Below are positions 9,239 through 19,800 of a DNA stretch of 64,000 bases, one piece after another. The translations under genes were made by a program, and so were the position numbers. Under the pieces are notes generated by a model. The model was not told where the DNA came from, did not search any database, and saw nothing but the letters and a program-made list of their open reading frames with translations. The stretch's first letter is position 1; each line of letters starts with the position of its first letter. Source of the DNA: Magicicada septendecula (lineage: Eukaryota > Arthropoda > Insecta > Hemiptera > Cicadidae); assembly GCA_034769895.1 (NCBI GenBank), contig CM068372.1:372887258-372951257 (forward strand), in the 5' to 3' direction.

Positions 9239-11939
9239 ACGAATGTATATTTATGCAGATTTATTTGCATAAATTAATTATTCCATTAATTATATAAATT
9301 TTTATCTGTATTTATGATAGTGCTGTCGGTACGAACTTTGTCGTACTTATGTGTATTTAGCCCTGTAGTTGGACGCCATATACGGCTGTATATGTAGTTT
9401 GTTATGCCCCACGTTCTTTGGGAGCCATATACGAATGTAATATTTATGCAGATTTAATAATTGCATAAATTAATTAATTAATAAATTTTGCTTATTGTCC
9501 CGCGTTTGGGCGGCATGTACAAATATAATATATTACCACGCGTTGGGCATCATGTACAAATATACATGTATTATGCAAATTTATTAATTACATAATCTAA
9601 TTGAATTTTTAATTGTATAGAAATTTTCTCTTGGTTACAATTATCTACTAGAATTTGCTTCCTCGTGTCACGTGTTGAGGCACCATATGTAACTGTAGTA
9701 TATTTTATGTTTGTCTCTACTTGCATAAATTAGTTAAAATTATTCAAAGGAGTTTCCATAAATGTAAGTTTTTATTACAGATCTTGTTTACTGCTCCAGG
9801 ACGGGCATGCCATATCTGATGATACACTCTGATATCACTGAGCCATAATACGCCCCGCGTGCTGGAGCACCATATGTAAACAGGTGTTTTGGGTGAATAA
9901 CAGTCATCTGACTCAGACACTATTAATTTTCGTAAACAATACAAATTTAATTTTTATAAACGATACAAATTTATTATCTGTTTTCAATATCATTTAAATA
10001 CTGAATAAAGTTAGCGTTTCTAGACAACATATCAAATACACAATGCTGTTATATTATCTCTACGATATGAACATCTACAAAATCAATAAAGACTAATTAA
10101 TTAATGACCATATAAATTTCAATATATCCTACTCTATGGATTCATATTTCTCAATTTGCGTTACTTTTGAGCAATTAAATATATGTATATTCTACGATTA
10201 AATAAATGTATATTCTACTCAGTGGCGAGTTCTTTTTGAGTGGCAGGACAGTGGCGACCTAATCTAATGTTACATGAATGATAATAATTTACTTGTTGTT
10301 TGTATCCAAATTGCGGTGATTAACTGCGTCGTACCTCCCATCCTACGAAGAAATCCAGGCTGAAGATACGCCAATTAAATTACACTTGACACTTCGTCAC
10401 GACACTATTTGTCCCACATTTTATCCGGATACTCGCATGAACGATAATGACTAATTGCGTTAACTCGAATATGACTTCATCGTCTAAAACACTTTGCGTG
10501 TAGGTTCTTTGTCACTTTTGATGTACGCGTGCAATAGTTTATGCTGCGTTTAACTAGAGCGATTGTACCATTTATACTGTATTCACAATGCAAATATAAT
10601 TGGTTTTAATTGCATTTTAGTGAGTTAAGAACGTGGCACAATCTTACTATATTGTTTCATGTCACTTATGTCACGGTAATGTGATATTGTCAATACCTTA
10701 TCACTCGCATTAGATTCATAAAAACGAGATTTTTATGATCACAAAGTCTGATCGTACTTAACTCGACATTGTCATAGTATTTGGTCACGGGTTAGTTCTA
10801 CAGTTTTACATAGTCTCTGATACACTCCCGAACGATCTCTTTGCTTGTATCAATACACTTTGCTACCGTCCATCTGAAAGACTTTGGCTGGTTTATACCG
10901 AAATAGAATTGACTGACAAAATTTAGAATACGACCGAACTGAGACTGAACTCTCCAAATCGACCGAACTGAGATTAAAATAGACTGACTGACTGATTTTT
11001 ATAGGCTGACTTAAATTGTTTGAAAATTGGAAATCGACTGCCCTCTTCTTCTCTGCGAACACCTTATTTTATTACTTCAGCAACACGACTCCCTCCACGG
11101 ATGTCATACCCTTACCACAATCACTGTCATGATTGGTTTCTCGCATCAGATTCTGCGAAGGCTCCTCCTGGATACTCCGGCTGGGGTCTCTAGTCTACTT
11201 CCCATTCGCTCTTCACCCTTGTCTCCATGTTGACGTCTTCTTTACACCCGCCTTTGCCGAATTCCTTGCTCCTGATAGGTCAGCCAAGACCCCTCTCTAA
11301 AAGTCTTGCTGTCCACACCACCTCCATGTATGACGACGGACCTAATTACACGGTTGTCTGTTACGCGATTGTCTTACGTTCCCTTCTGTCCTTCCCAAGC
11401 AATTTCCGTCTAGCACATGTGTGTTCCATAACCCGGGTGTGTCGAATCGCCGTATTGTCCTCGACTTCCCTTGTTACGTTCACACGCTGATGGTGGTCAT
11501 CTTCCAGGAACTAACATCTGTTCTGCAGCCTTACAAGATGCTCCGTATGTCGTGCCAGTAAGCAAGTTTCCCGCTGTGCAGCTATATAAGTTCCTTTGTA
11601 CCTAACTGCATCCGCTCTTAGACTGCTTTTGTGGAAAATGTTATGTCCATGTGCAGCCGCTAACTCACACGTATACGTCGAAAATGTTGGCGTCCCCTTA
11701 GTACACTCCTTGTCGGTAGTTGTGATGAACTGACACCGTCTTTTGTTTCTTTGTTATTGTCGCCACTTGCGCTTATGTCGTTCATCCATGTCCAACATCT
11801 GTTATGTGCCAAGGCGTTGTCCTTCTTAAATCATTGTCTAACGGCGGCCGTTTGGCTATACCATGCATCACTCTTGACAGTTGACGCCCGCTACAGTGCC
11901 GTTTACGAAAAAAAAATTCTCTGCCGTAATTGCTTTACA
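9239..11939 (-). repeat. 5' LTR of the Gypsy element
   Basis: This is the partner of 352-3053. Its U5 end at 9239 lies three nucleotides from the 18-nt PBS, as expected for a 5' LTR. It should carry the promoter for the minus-strand transcript, but I could not identify a confident TATA box or start site. Confidence 0.9.
9360..9872 (-). repeat. six decayed PBS/U5 modules inside the 5' LTR
   Basis: These are the same modules as in the 3' LTR, shifted by 8887: 9360-9378, 9406-9427, 9497-9515, 9535-9552, 9661-9685 and 9852-9872. Because both LTRs share them, the duplications predate this insertion. Confidence 0.75.
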
Positions 11940-11944
11940 CCTTT
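11940..11944. repeat. target site duplication CCTTT, right
   Basis: Matches 347-351. Joining the two flanks through one CCTTT restores a continuous member of the local degenerate repeat. Confidence 0.8.
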
Positions 11945-12310
11945 TAACCTACTTTTTGGCCCCTGGTGGCCGAATTTTTGAAATTTCTAAAATTGAACAT
12001 ATATTCAGATTTTAGTTAACATTTTCTTTAATTTTATACACTCACAATGATTTTTGCGATTTTATTAAATTTTGATTCCTCACATTTTTGCCTCCTGTCC
12101 CCTTACTTTTGGAGCGGCCAGTAGAGTATTATTAGTATTGGACATGCATGCTACGTTTTACGAAACCTAACCTAACCTAAAGCTTTAATAAGATTTTGGT
12201 TAAATTTCTCTTTATTTTGATACACCACATGGATATTTTGCAATTTTTTCAAAATTTTGCCCCCTTCTATTTTTGGGGTGATCAATCTCAAAAACAACAG
12301 GGGTTCTGTG
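11945..12310. repeat. degenerate AT-rich repeat, right flank
   Basis: Continues the repeat of 1-346, with phrases such as GATACACCACATGGATATTTTG and TTTTGGCCCCTGG-like stretches recurring in diverged form. The same words occur at 55560-55870. Includes CCTAACCTAACCTAA at about 12166-12180, three units of the insect telomere motif, which is too short to mark a telomere. Confidence 0.5.
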
Positions 12311-13859
12311 GGGTAAAAGTATGGACAATCGTATCAAAACGAAAATCGTTGATGCATTCAAAAGTTATTGTCAGAATGCGAAAGACAGACAAATACCGAG
12401 GACTGGACGTGCTTAAAACTGAGAATAGCGACACCCAGCAGCCTTGTGTAAAACTTTTCAAGCGAAGCCCTCGTTTCTCCTCTCTGCTTGCACTGTATCG
12501 CATACCGCTGATACCGCTGAACGTAAAAATTAACCGAATAAAAGTCTGACTGCAAACCAAGATAACATGTCGTTACACAAACAGGAAGAGTACAATCGGC
12601 GTACACGACTTGTATACCCGTATCCGGCCTACTTCTCAGCAAACCCTAGCTAGACTCTGTAGGCCTATTTATACAATCGATTCAATATTTCATTTTCTAC
12701 AAAGATTCTTCCAACGCGCTACAAACCTGCGGGAATCTTGGTTTCGTTCACTTTCGCCTCCACTCACTTCCTCCTGCCAGTGTCTCCAATTCCTGATTCC
12801 CGTCCTTCCCAAATCCGCTTTCACCTCTTACGCCCATCGGCTTCTCAGTCTTCCTACATGCCTCACTCCTCCCCCATACAGAATTCTCTTTGCTTGCCTG
12901 TCTTGATCCAATCTCTCCACAAGCTGTAACCAGCTAACCAGCCAGAACTTCTGGACTTAATAAACCGTATAACATATCCTACGAATACAGTATCTGTCTC
13001 AAATTTTTTTCCTCATCCTCCAGATTTATATCCTCCTTTAAAGGGTATAAATTTTCCTTATTATTATTCGGTCACATACTTCTAAAGTGGAAAAATCTGC
13101 TGTTGTAAGGGTCTAAGCTTCCTATCAGTAGGCCTAAATTACTACTGGCCTGATTAGAGTACTAAAGAGCTTGATTTTAGTGGTTCGTAAGTTTATTTCG
13201 GATCTGAAGAGGCTGTTATATGCTCGGTATCGAGAAATTGGCCTCTTGTATCAGTCATATCCGTTCCTAGATGTGTGTGTAATTCCACAGAAGTTACTGA
13301 TTCACATTTCAGCATTATAATTTACCAAAGGAGGCTTCCATAATACGTACAGAGCGAACCTTAAGGTTTATCACGAGCTGGTAACTGTTTTCTCACTCTC
13401 GCCCTCCTGTCACTTCGACACAAAGCAGTCCGCATACGATGAGTGACTGTCGCCCACTGGTTTTCCTGGTTTTCTATTGAAAATTATTTTAGTTTCAGAA
13501 GCGAACCAGTCGATGCGTTGTTATGGATTTTCGGGAGACAGCTGTCATATTGATGATACAGCCATAAGAAAATCAGAGGAAAAAGCGGTATTGGGTTCGT
13601 CCAGTTTGAAGTGAAATATTGTTAAAAAGAAAATTTAACTTGTTGTTTGAAGATCTGCAATCCTATCAGGTAACATTTTCCCGTCATTTCCGCGTGAGTT
13701 TGGAATCTTTCGACGAGTTAGTACAGATTTTGGAGACATCCTGTTTTACAAATTAAATTTATTTTTTAAATATAAATAAATATAATAAAATCAAAATTAA
13801 ATTGATACAGGTCCAGATTAAATTGAAGATTATATTCAACATACTTATTTCTCAACACG
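12311..13859. other. no recognisable gene
   Basis: I see no family-specific protein motif or RNA gene in this 1.5 kb. The open frames at 12196-12560 overlap one another on both strands without a plausible product. The sequence is moderately AT-rich, with a local ATAAATTTT-like stretch near 13745-13800. Confidence 0.4.
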
Positions 13860-14720
13860 GGCTAATCTACGGCGGAACACAAGGAGTCTTTAGAGACCCT
13901 TAGGTTGGGAGGCAGAGATTGTCCCCCCCCCCCACAACGGGTCAAGCGCTTTAAACCACCCCAGCAAAAGTCTCTAGAAACTGCTGTAAGGCAATGCCAG
14001 GTCCTGGGACAGAGCAGAACGCGAGGAAGCGCCCGCAGAAGACGGCACTAAGGAACGTCTAGAGCAAGACCAACCCCCGCTCCGTCTGTCACCATGCCCC
14101 GGTACGGACACGGTGTAGGCAGGAGGGAATCCCTTCCTATGCCTCTCAAGGTCGGTGTGGCTTAAAGGGAGGGGGTCATCGACCAGCGCTCGGGGGCGTT
14201 TATGTCACCTACATTTGTGCTAAAGCGGCGAAGATGGGGGTAGGTGGAAATGGATGCACGAAATGGACAGTTTAAGGGGTAGAGGTCGAACAAATTCATC
14301 AACAGAAGGAGCCTTCAAACCCTCGCCTGATCATTTGTGACAAACCAATCAGGAAATGTATCGAAGGTTCCGGAATTTGAATGCTTCCATTCGGGCAACA
14401 GCGTCGGGCCGAATCGGGGACTAGAATGCGGGCGTTGCGTAAGTGAGGATGGCTTTGAGGAAGAGCCGATAGATTGATAATGTAGTGCGCAAAGAGCACT
14501 GCACTTCGATGAGAAAGAAATGGCTCGGTTTCGATGCCGCGGGCTCGCTGGAGACACTGTGAGACGTGGGCTATGAAGCATATGCGTCGGTCAAGAGTGA
14601 CGCCCAAGTACTTCACAGACCGTTGCCATTTGATAGGACTCCCATTTAAGGAGAGGGTCTGGCATCCGTTAGTTAGCTGACGGCTCGAATTTCTCCGTAT
14701 AGTAGCAGTGCGACTGGCAT
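13860..14720 (-). pseudogene. Jockey-like non-LTR retrotransposon RT tail
   Basis: Translating the minus strand from about 14705 gives LNGSPIKWQRSVKYLGVTLD around 14593-14652, the conserved RT block of Jockey-clade elements, followed by HVSQCLQRARG. After that the frame breaks: the conserved continuation is split between overlapping frames at 14299-14616 and 14315-14581. The rest, to 13860, is GC-richer than its surroundings, contains a C run near 13925 and resembles the 3' part of such an element. The N-terminal ORF, endonuclease and most of RT are missing. It is 5' truncated and decayed, so not functional. Confidence 0.7.
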
Positions 14721-15355
14721 AACAAATACATCGCCCTGTCTTAACTGAACTGTGTAGATGTGAGACTAAATAATACCAAGTGGAATAGCTGCATTATACA
14801 AACTGTATTACTGTATATTCATCTGTAACTCAAATGAATTAACATTTTCACGGAAATTCGAGCGCAACATTGTAAGGGAAAAGATTAAATATCGCCCAGC
14901 AGTTTTAAGTCATTCAGTTTATCGTTCAATTCTTTTATTTCTTTCGTGAAAATCGTTTACAATTATTGTTTGTCACGTATGTGAACAACCGGATTTTCTA
15001 CACAATTTAAATACGAATTCACAACAACTGACATATGAGAAGATAAACTGGCCTGGCGGCATATGGCTGATAGCACATATCACATTGAAGTCTGTGGTAT
15101 TCTGCGATATCACACATATTTCTGGCACTATAGTTATCGTATGGTGCAGATACCCCGTAGTGAGGACAACACACTGTACACTATTTGCATTTATTGCAAA
15201 CGTCAATGAAAATGAAACTAAAATTTAACGAATAATGTATTACGTGGATAGAAGCACAGCAAACAGGGTATTCTAAAAAGACTCCTTATGTAGGATGAAC
15301 AGGGACCAGACAAAAAGCGCGTATTACACAACTTTTCAGTAGGCTGGAGCGTTTG
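14721..15355. other. no recognisable gene
   Basis: AT-rich sequence without coding or repeat signatures I can name. The 77-codon minus-strand ORF at 14973-15206 has no recognisable motif. Confidence 0.35.
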
Positions 15356-15363
15356 ATATAGAG

Positions 15364-16100
15364 CAGTGGTTCCCAAAGTGGGGTCCGCAACAATGTTTCA
15401 GGGGGCCCGCAGACACTTTTAAGAAAAAACAGAATATGCCGTATTTTTCTCCGATTTTTTATGCTCTAAAATCTAAATTTTAGAATCTTAAAACAATTAG
15501 TAGAAGATTCCAGTATTTTTTTTTTGTTCAAACTAATTGTAATTGTAAAAATAATTTCAAACTAGTAGCTTTAATAATGTCTTTAAATCATGTCGTGTAG
15601 CAGATCTGTCTGTCAGCCGACTGACTATACCTCTCACTCACACTACAAGAAGATTCGTTGGCAGAACTTTCAACTGACAGTTCATTAAAATTATAGTTTG
15701 TAATGACTGACTGACTACCCTGAACTCGCAAAAAAACTTTGAAGTGTTTAACTGTGTTTCCCTTTACTTATTTGTGTGAAACCGCATTCTCCCAGCTCAC
15801 GTAATTGAAGTCAAAGTTAAGAAATAAACTTGATGTCGAGAGTGACTTAATGTTGAAATTATCAGACATTAAACCTAATATTTCAGAGCTAATTGTTCAA
15901 AAGCAGCTTCATTGTTCACTTTAAACTATGTTTGATATCGTTAATATAATAATTTTGCAAGTTAAGAGAATTTTAATTTTAATACATTTTAATTAAACTG
16001 TAAGAGTTTCTATCATGTTTATTGTTTGTTTCATTTCAGAACTCAGACGAGGTCCGTGAATTTTTAAATTTTTTGGGACTGAAAAGTTTGGGAATCACTG
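15364..16100 (+). mobile_element. 737-bp hAT derivative with TIRs and 8-bp TSD
   Basis: Starts CAGTGGTTCCCAAA and ends TTTGGGAATCACTG, imperfect terminal inverted repeats typical of hAT elements. ATATAGAG lies at both ends (15356-15363 and 16101-16108), an exact 8-bp duplication as hAT transposases make. Only the very end of a transposase gene remains inside (15775-15924). It is a deletion derivative that would need a partner transposase to move. Confidence 0.88.
15775..15924 (+). pseudogene. hAT transposase C-terminal fragment
   Basis: The frame reads CETAFSQLT, then an in-frame TAA at 15802-15804, then LKSKLRNKLDVESDLMLKLS and DIKPNISELI to a stop at 15922. This matches the last segment of the dimerisation region in ZBED5/SCAND3-like hAT transposases (pattern AFS.LT.IK.K.R..LDVE.D....LS.IKPNI). 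The rest of the transposase is deleted and the internal stop makes it non-functional. Confidence 0.75.
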
Positions 16101-16108
16101 ATATAGAG

Positions 16109-16884
16109 TACTGTCGCGGTAATCCGGCCCCCAGCCGCACCCCGCACCCCCTTAAAGCAAAGCCCTCTGTTATCCGAACAGCAACTACATGTATGTTTTG
16201 AACAACCTTTACAACAAAAATTCATAACATATGCGAAACAGTTCTACACCACTATTACAGACTAATAATAAGCTCCCTGAGCTGCAAAACTGGCTCACTG
16301 TTTTGAACGAAATGAGTCTTAGAGAATAACGGAGAGGTGTGGGACGTCCGAAGAAGCATTGAAGTGACCAGCTGTAATCTATCTGCTTGGGACCGGAACA
16401 AACCAATTTTTGGTTTAATGCTTGTTGGAGATGATGATGATGATGACGATGAAGACGTCGAATTATGCAACAAAAATCTGAGTGACAAAGAAATTATTAA
16501 CCGGGTGTTACATGAGGATATAAGAACACAAGATATAGATTGTAGCAATGCAATGGTGACAAAACCAAATCTAGTGTAGCACACTTTAGCGCGTGGATAC
16601 TTAAAGAAGTGTTTCTCGTCAGCTAATGAAAACAATCTCTTACTGGAAGATAATCTTTATCTTTGGCGTTTATGGGATATGAAATTATCACTAAAAATGA
16701 AAAAAATGTACAAAATGAACATATTTTTCAAGGCGAAGTGGTCTAAACAAATTCTGTTTGTAGTGGTTACAGAACATTGAAAATATATTGCGTAATACGT
16801 GATAATAATATCTGTGTAAGTGTATGCAATTTATTTTCTTCAAAGATAGTTAGACGTTCATCGGATTATCGTGGAAGCACTGTA
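16109..16884 (+). mobile_element. pogo/Tigger-like DNA transposon remnant
   Basis: The left end TACTGTCGCGGTAATCCGG and right end CGGATTATC...GCACTGTA are imperfect inverted repeats of the Tigger type (consensus style CAGT...CTCG.TTATCCG), with TA at both borders. Inside, 16337-16579 reads DDDDDDDEDVELCNKNLSDK followed by EIINRVL, resembling the acidic C-terminal tail of Tigger/jerky-type transposases. The DDE catalytic core is absent. It begins directly after the hAT target duplication. Identification rests on ends and tail only. Confidence 0.5.
16240..16320. repeat. ~80-bp block shared with 55300-55390
   Basis: AGCTCCCTGAGCTGCAAAAC and GTTTTGAACGAA here correspond to AGCTCCCTGAACTACAGAAC and ATTTTGAACGAA at 55346-55384. 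The two loci therefore carry pieces of one dispersed element, though only this short block is recognisable. Confidence 0.6.
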
Positions 16885-17364
16885 CTTTCATATCCTGAAA
16901 AAAAAAAAACAGCAAGCACCAACCGCCGCCAAAAACGTTTTGGGGAAACTGTCAGCAGCAGAACATACGTACGTTGTAAATAGTTTATGAATCAACACAT
17001 GACGCGACGCCCTGACGACAGTAGGCGGTTAGTCTGTGGTTGCCAGACGGACGGAAGGAACTTCCCCACAATCTTCCCACCGACCCACACGAAACGGAAC
17101 AAACGCTCTTCACTTGACCTACATAGCTTAGGAATTTTTTACAGCACAAATCACAGACTATAAATATAGCCGTACTTGTACAGCGCCACTGGGAGAGTTT
17201 TCTTTTACCGTGAACCGTGCGAAATGAAGGAAATACAGTACAGTACACGTCAACCACGAGTTTTGACGTTACATTGGCCCTATCGAACTTTCCGGGTGTG
17301 CAGTTGAGTCACAACGTATTACACAATCAGTTTCAAAGCCTGCCACAATTAGGGAAAATAAAAA
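16885..17364. other. no recognisable gene
   Basis: Contains an A10 run near 16900 and otherwise nothing I can assign. The overlapping ORFs at 16777-16983 and 16985-17257 show no motif. Confidence 0.3.
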
Positions 17365-17527
17365 TTGGTATGGAGAACCAACCATACATGACTTCCGCCG
17401 AGTTCTAAGACTTATATTTAAAATCATTTTCGAAATTAAATGTTTCCATAGAAACTACTTCTTCCTTCAGCCTTAACCACAGTACTGTGGTCACTAACGT
17501 ATACCACCTCTCGTTAGCACACTCGAT

Positions 17528-17570
17528 TTTCACTGATGATGGCAGTCGATGACACTGCCGAAACGTCTGG
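17528..17570 (+). ncRNA. candidate type I hammerhead ribozyme
   Basis: The core reads CTGATGA (17533-17539), a perfect 6-bp stem II (GGCAGT 17541-17546 with ACTGCC 17554-17559, 7-nt loop), GAAA (17560-17563) and CGTC, with TCA before the core able to pair with TGG after it as a short stem I. This is the minimal form described in Penelope-like retroelements, where stem III is almost absent. Cleavage would fall after GTC at 17567. No activity can be claimed from sequence. Confidence 0.6.
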
Positions 17571-17848
17571 TTTTCCAGAAAACATTGGACCACGGCCAAA
17601 CAGCCCGCGAAGGAATGTTAACAACAAACTACAGTACTTCTTTGTTGCCGATAACGTAGTACACATACTCTTATAAAATATCGGTATGGAGAACCACACA
17701 TGACTTCCATGTTCTAAGATTTATATTTAAAATCATTTTCGAAATGAAATATTTCCATAGAAACTACTTCTTTCTACTTATTGCTTCAGCCTTAACCACA
17801 CTACTGTGGTCACTAACGTATACCACCTCATGTTATCGCACTCGATTT

Positions 17849-17890
17849 TCACTGATAGTGGCAGTCGATGGCACTGCCGAAACGTCTGGT
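17849..17890 (+). pseudogene. mutated second hammerhead copy
   Basis: This is the same layout as the copy at 17528, with stem II GGCAGT/ACTGCC and GAAACGTC intact. The invariant CTGATGA has become CTGATAG (17852-17858), which should abolish cleavage. Confidence 0.55.
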
Positions 17891-17985
17891 TTTGCAGAAA
17901 GTATTGGACTACGGCCAAACAACCCGGGAATGAATTTTAACAACAAACTACTTCTTTTTGCCGATAACGTAGTACAAATATAAAA

Positions 17986-19017
17986 AATTATCCCCCCTTC
18001 AACTATAATTTTTAATTTATAGAAAATTACCTCCATCCCGTTCAACTAGCCTCTGCATTTATAAACGTAAACATTACATAATTGAGATATGCTTGCCTGC
18101 CACGGACGATATATTTTCTCTCATACATGATTTAAATTAAAATGAAAAAATTATAATTTTATTGCCTGGCAATAAAATTATTTTATTTTTAAGAATTACG
18201 ATTGTTTGAAAAAGTTTAAATGAATTTTCAAGTACTTTACTCTTGTTAAAACGTAAAAGGTGCAGGTAAACTACCCCTTCCCCTTAACTGATCTTCACCA
18301 AAATCAAAAGGCCTTGAGTTCTCTACAATTCAGGGATGTATGCAAACAATTATTTGATTCTGTTTGAATATGCGGCAGTTATCGTTCGTCATAGAAAAAA
18401 TTACCCTTGTTAAAACATAAAACGTTGCAGGTAAACTACCCCTTTCCCTTAACCTATCTTCACCAAAAACAATAGGCCTTGAGTACTCTACAATTCAGGG
18501 CTGTATGCAAGAAATTATTTGATTCTGTTTGAATTTGCCGCTGTTATCGTTTGCCATAGAATAAATTCTACACACAGATACACAGACAGACACGCACACG
18601 CACACACAGACACATTTCGGAAAATTACTTTTCTTCATGTTTTTATGGTAGTACAATCAGAATCAGCCCTTATCTCGAACACGATTTTTTTCGCCATGAC
18701 CATACTTCCATTTCCTTATGGAACATGGAAGTAAAAATTATATCCTCCCCCTTCAACTATCATTTTAATTTACAGATATTTCATCCACCTTTCTACAGTG
18801 GATGATTATGACATTCTTTTCAGGATACTTTATTTATCAAAACTAAGTACGTTACCCTTGTTCAAACATAAAACGTTGCAGGTAAACTACCCCTTTCCCT
18901 TAACCGATCTTCACCAAAAACAATAGCCCTTGAGTCCTCCACAATTCAGGCACATATGCAGAAAATTATTTAATTCTGTTTGAATTTGCGGAAGTTATCG
19001 TTCACCACAGAAAACAT

Positions 19018-19084
<67 letters not shown>

Positions 19085-19205
19085 TTCGGAAAATGACTTT
19101 TCTTTATGTTTTGAGGGTAGTACAATCATAATCAGCCCTTATCTCGAACACGATTTTTTTCGCGATCACCATACTTCCATTTCCTTACGGAACATGAAGA
19201 AAAAC
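17986..19205 (-). repeat. repeat A, inverted copy
   Basis: The minus strand carries the repeat A order: head hairpin (near 19160-19200), microsatellite, monomers with GGTGAAGATCGG and AAGGGGTAGTTTACCTGCA, then the tail with CAGGCAATAAAATTA near 18170. Monomers begin near 19010, 18560 and 18390 when read in reverse. It is more diverged than the copies at 25545 and 58882, and its monomers have extra microsatellite DNA between them. Confidence 0.7.
19019..19082. repeat. (CA)n microsatellite
   Basis: About 30 uninterrupted CA units in the place where other copies of repeat A carry (TGTC)n. Confidence 0.95.
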
Positions 19206-19346
19206 CGTCAAACACACAAGAAGAATCGTAGAAAATAACATGTCCTTACATAATTTCAGTAAAATATTTTACCTAATGTCCGGTTTATGTTGGAGCTTAA
19301 ATACTGATCTGTACTGAGTACTTCCTTTCCTTTCCTTTTCCTGGCG

Positions 19347-19800
19347 TTACAACCCAGCGTGGGGTTTAGCCTGCTCGATGACTATCTTCCATTCCGCCCT
19401 GTCATTACACATCCGTCTCCATCACCTCACGTTCATACATCTCAAATCATCCTCCACGTCATCCATCCAATCATCTCTTTCTAGGAATGTCTCTAATTCT
19501 ACTTCCTACCGCTCTCCAATCTGCAATTCTGTTAGCCATTCTTCTGTCATCCATTCGCGTTACGTGACCCAGCCAATCATGTCTTCTACTCTTAATAAAC
19601 CGGACTATGTCGGCACCCTGAATCAGTTGGTCTAGTTCATGGTTCATTCGAATCCTCCAATAGCTGTCTTCTGTTTGTAGAGGTACAAAGATTTTTCGCA
19701 AGACTTTTCGTTTAAATATTCTTAGATGTTGCTCGCCTGTGCTGGTTAATGTCCAGGCTTCACATCGTATGTTACTACCGGCCGTATAAGACTTTTTCAT
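19347..19800 (-). pseudogene. non-LTR RT C-terminal domain, decayed
   Basis: The minus frame 19800-19471 reads CEAWTLTS, RIFKRKVLRKIFVPL, WRIRMNHELDQL and RRHDWLGHVTRMDDRR, the familiar C-terminal block after the RT domain of insect non-LTR elements. A frameshift near 19470 moves the continuation (WMDDVEDDLRCMNVR, stop, WRRMCNDRAEWKIVIEQAKP) to another frame that ends TAA at 19347-19349. One frameshift and an in-frame TGA make it a pseudogene. The CTTTCC-rich stretch at 19321-19345 would be the element's 3' UTR. Confidence 0.72.

Larger units (their letters stand above)
352..11939 (-). mobile_element. complete Ty3/Gypsy LTR retrotransposon
   Basis: The element reads on the minus strand as 5' LTR (9239-11939), PBS (9218-9235), gag (7552-9090), pol (4286-7555), a 1.2-kb non-coding stretch and 3' LTR (352-3053). 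The two LTRs are near identical at an offset of 8887 (8886 past an indel). CCTTT flanks both ends, and the flanking repeat is continuous across the insertion, so both ends are real. Domain order protease-RT-RNase H-integrase places it in Ty3/Gypsy (Metaviridae). No env ORF is present. Both ORFs are open and the LTRs differ only in one short patch, so the insertion looks young. The LTRs are unusually long, and in element orientation they start TGTAAAG and end TTCGT rather than TG...CA. Confidence 0.93.
17365..17985 (+). repeat. tandem pair of ~317-bp hammerhead-bearing units
   Basis: Two diverged copies, about 17365-17680 and 17682-17985, share in order: GGTATGGAGAACC near the start, CTTATATTTAAAATCATTTT, TTTCCATAGAAACTACTTCT, the hammerhead region, GGCCAAACA and TTGCCGATAACGTAGTAC. 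This resembles the terminal repeats of Penelope-like elements or their derived satellites. The first ~70 bp of the unit is also the reverse complement of the tail of repeat A (27075-27145, 60680-60740, 63260-63318). Confidence 0.65.

Noticed and set aside
12166-12180. telomeric (TTAGG)n tract
   Set aside because: Only three units, and they sit inside a degenerate internal repeat.
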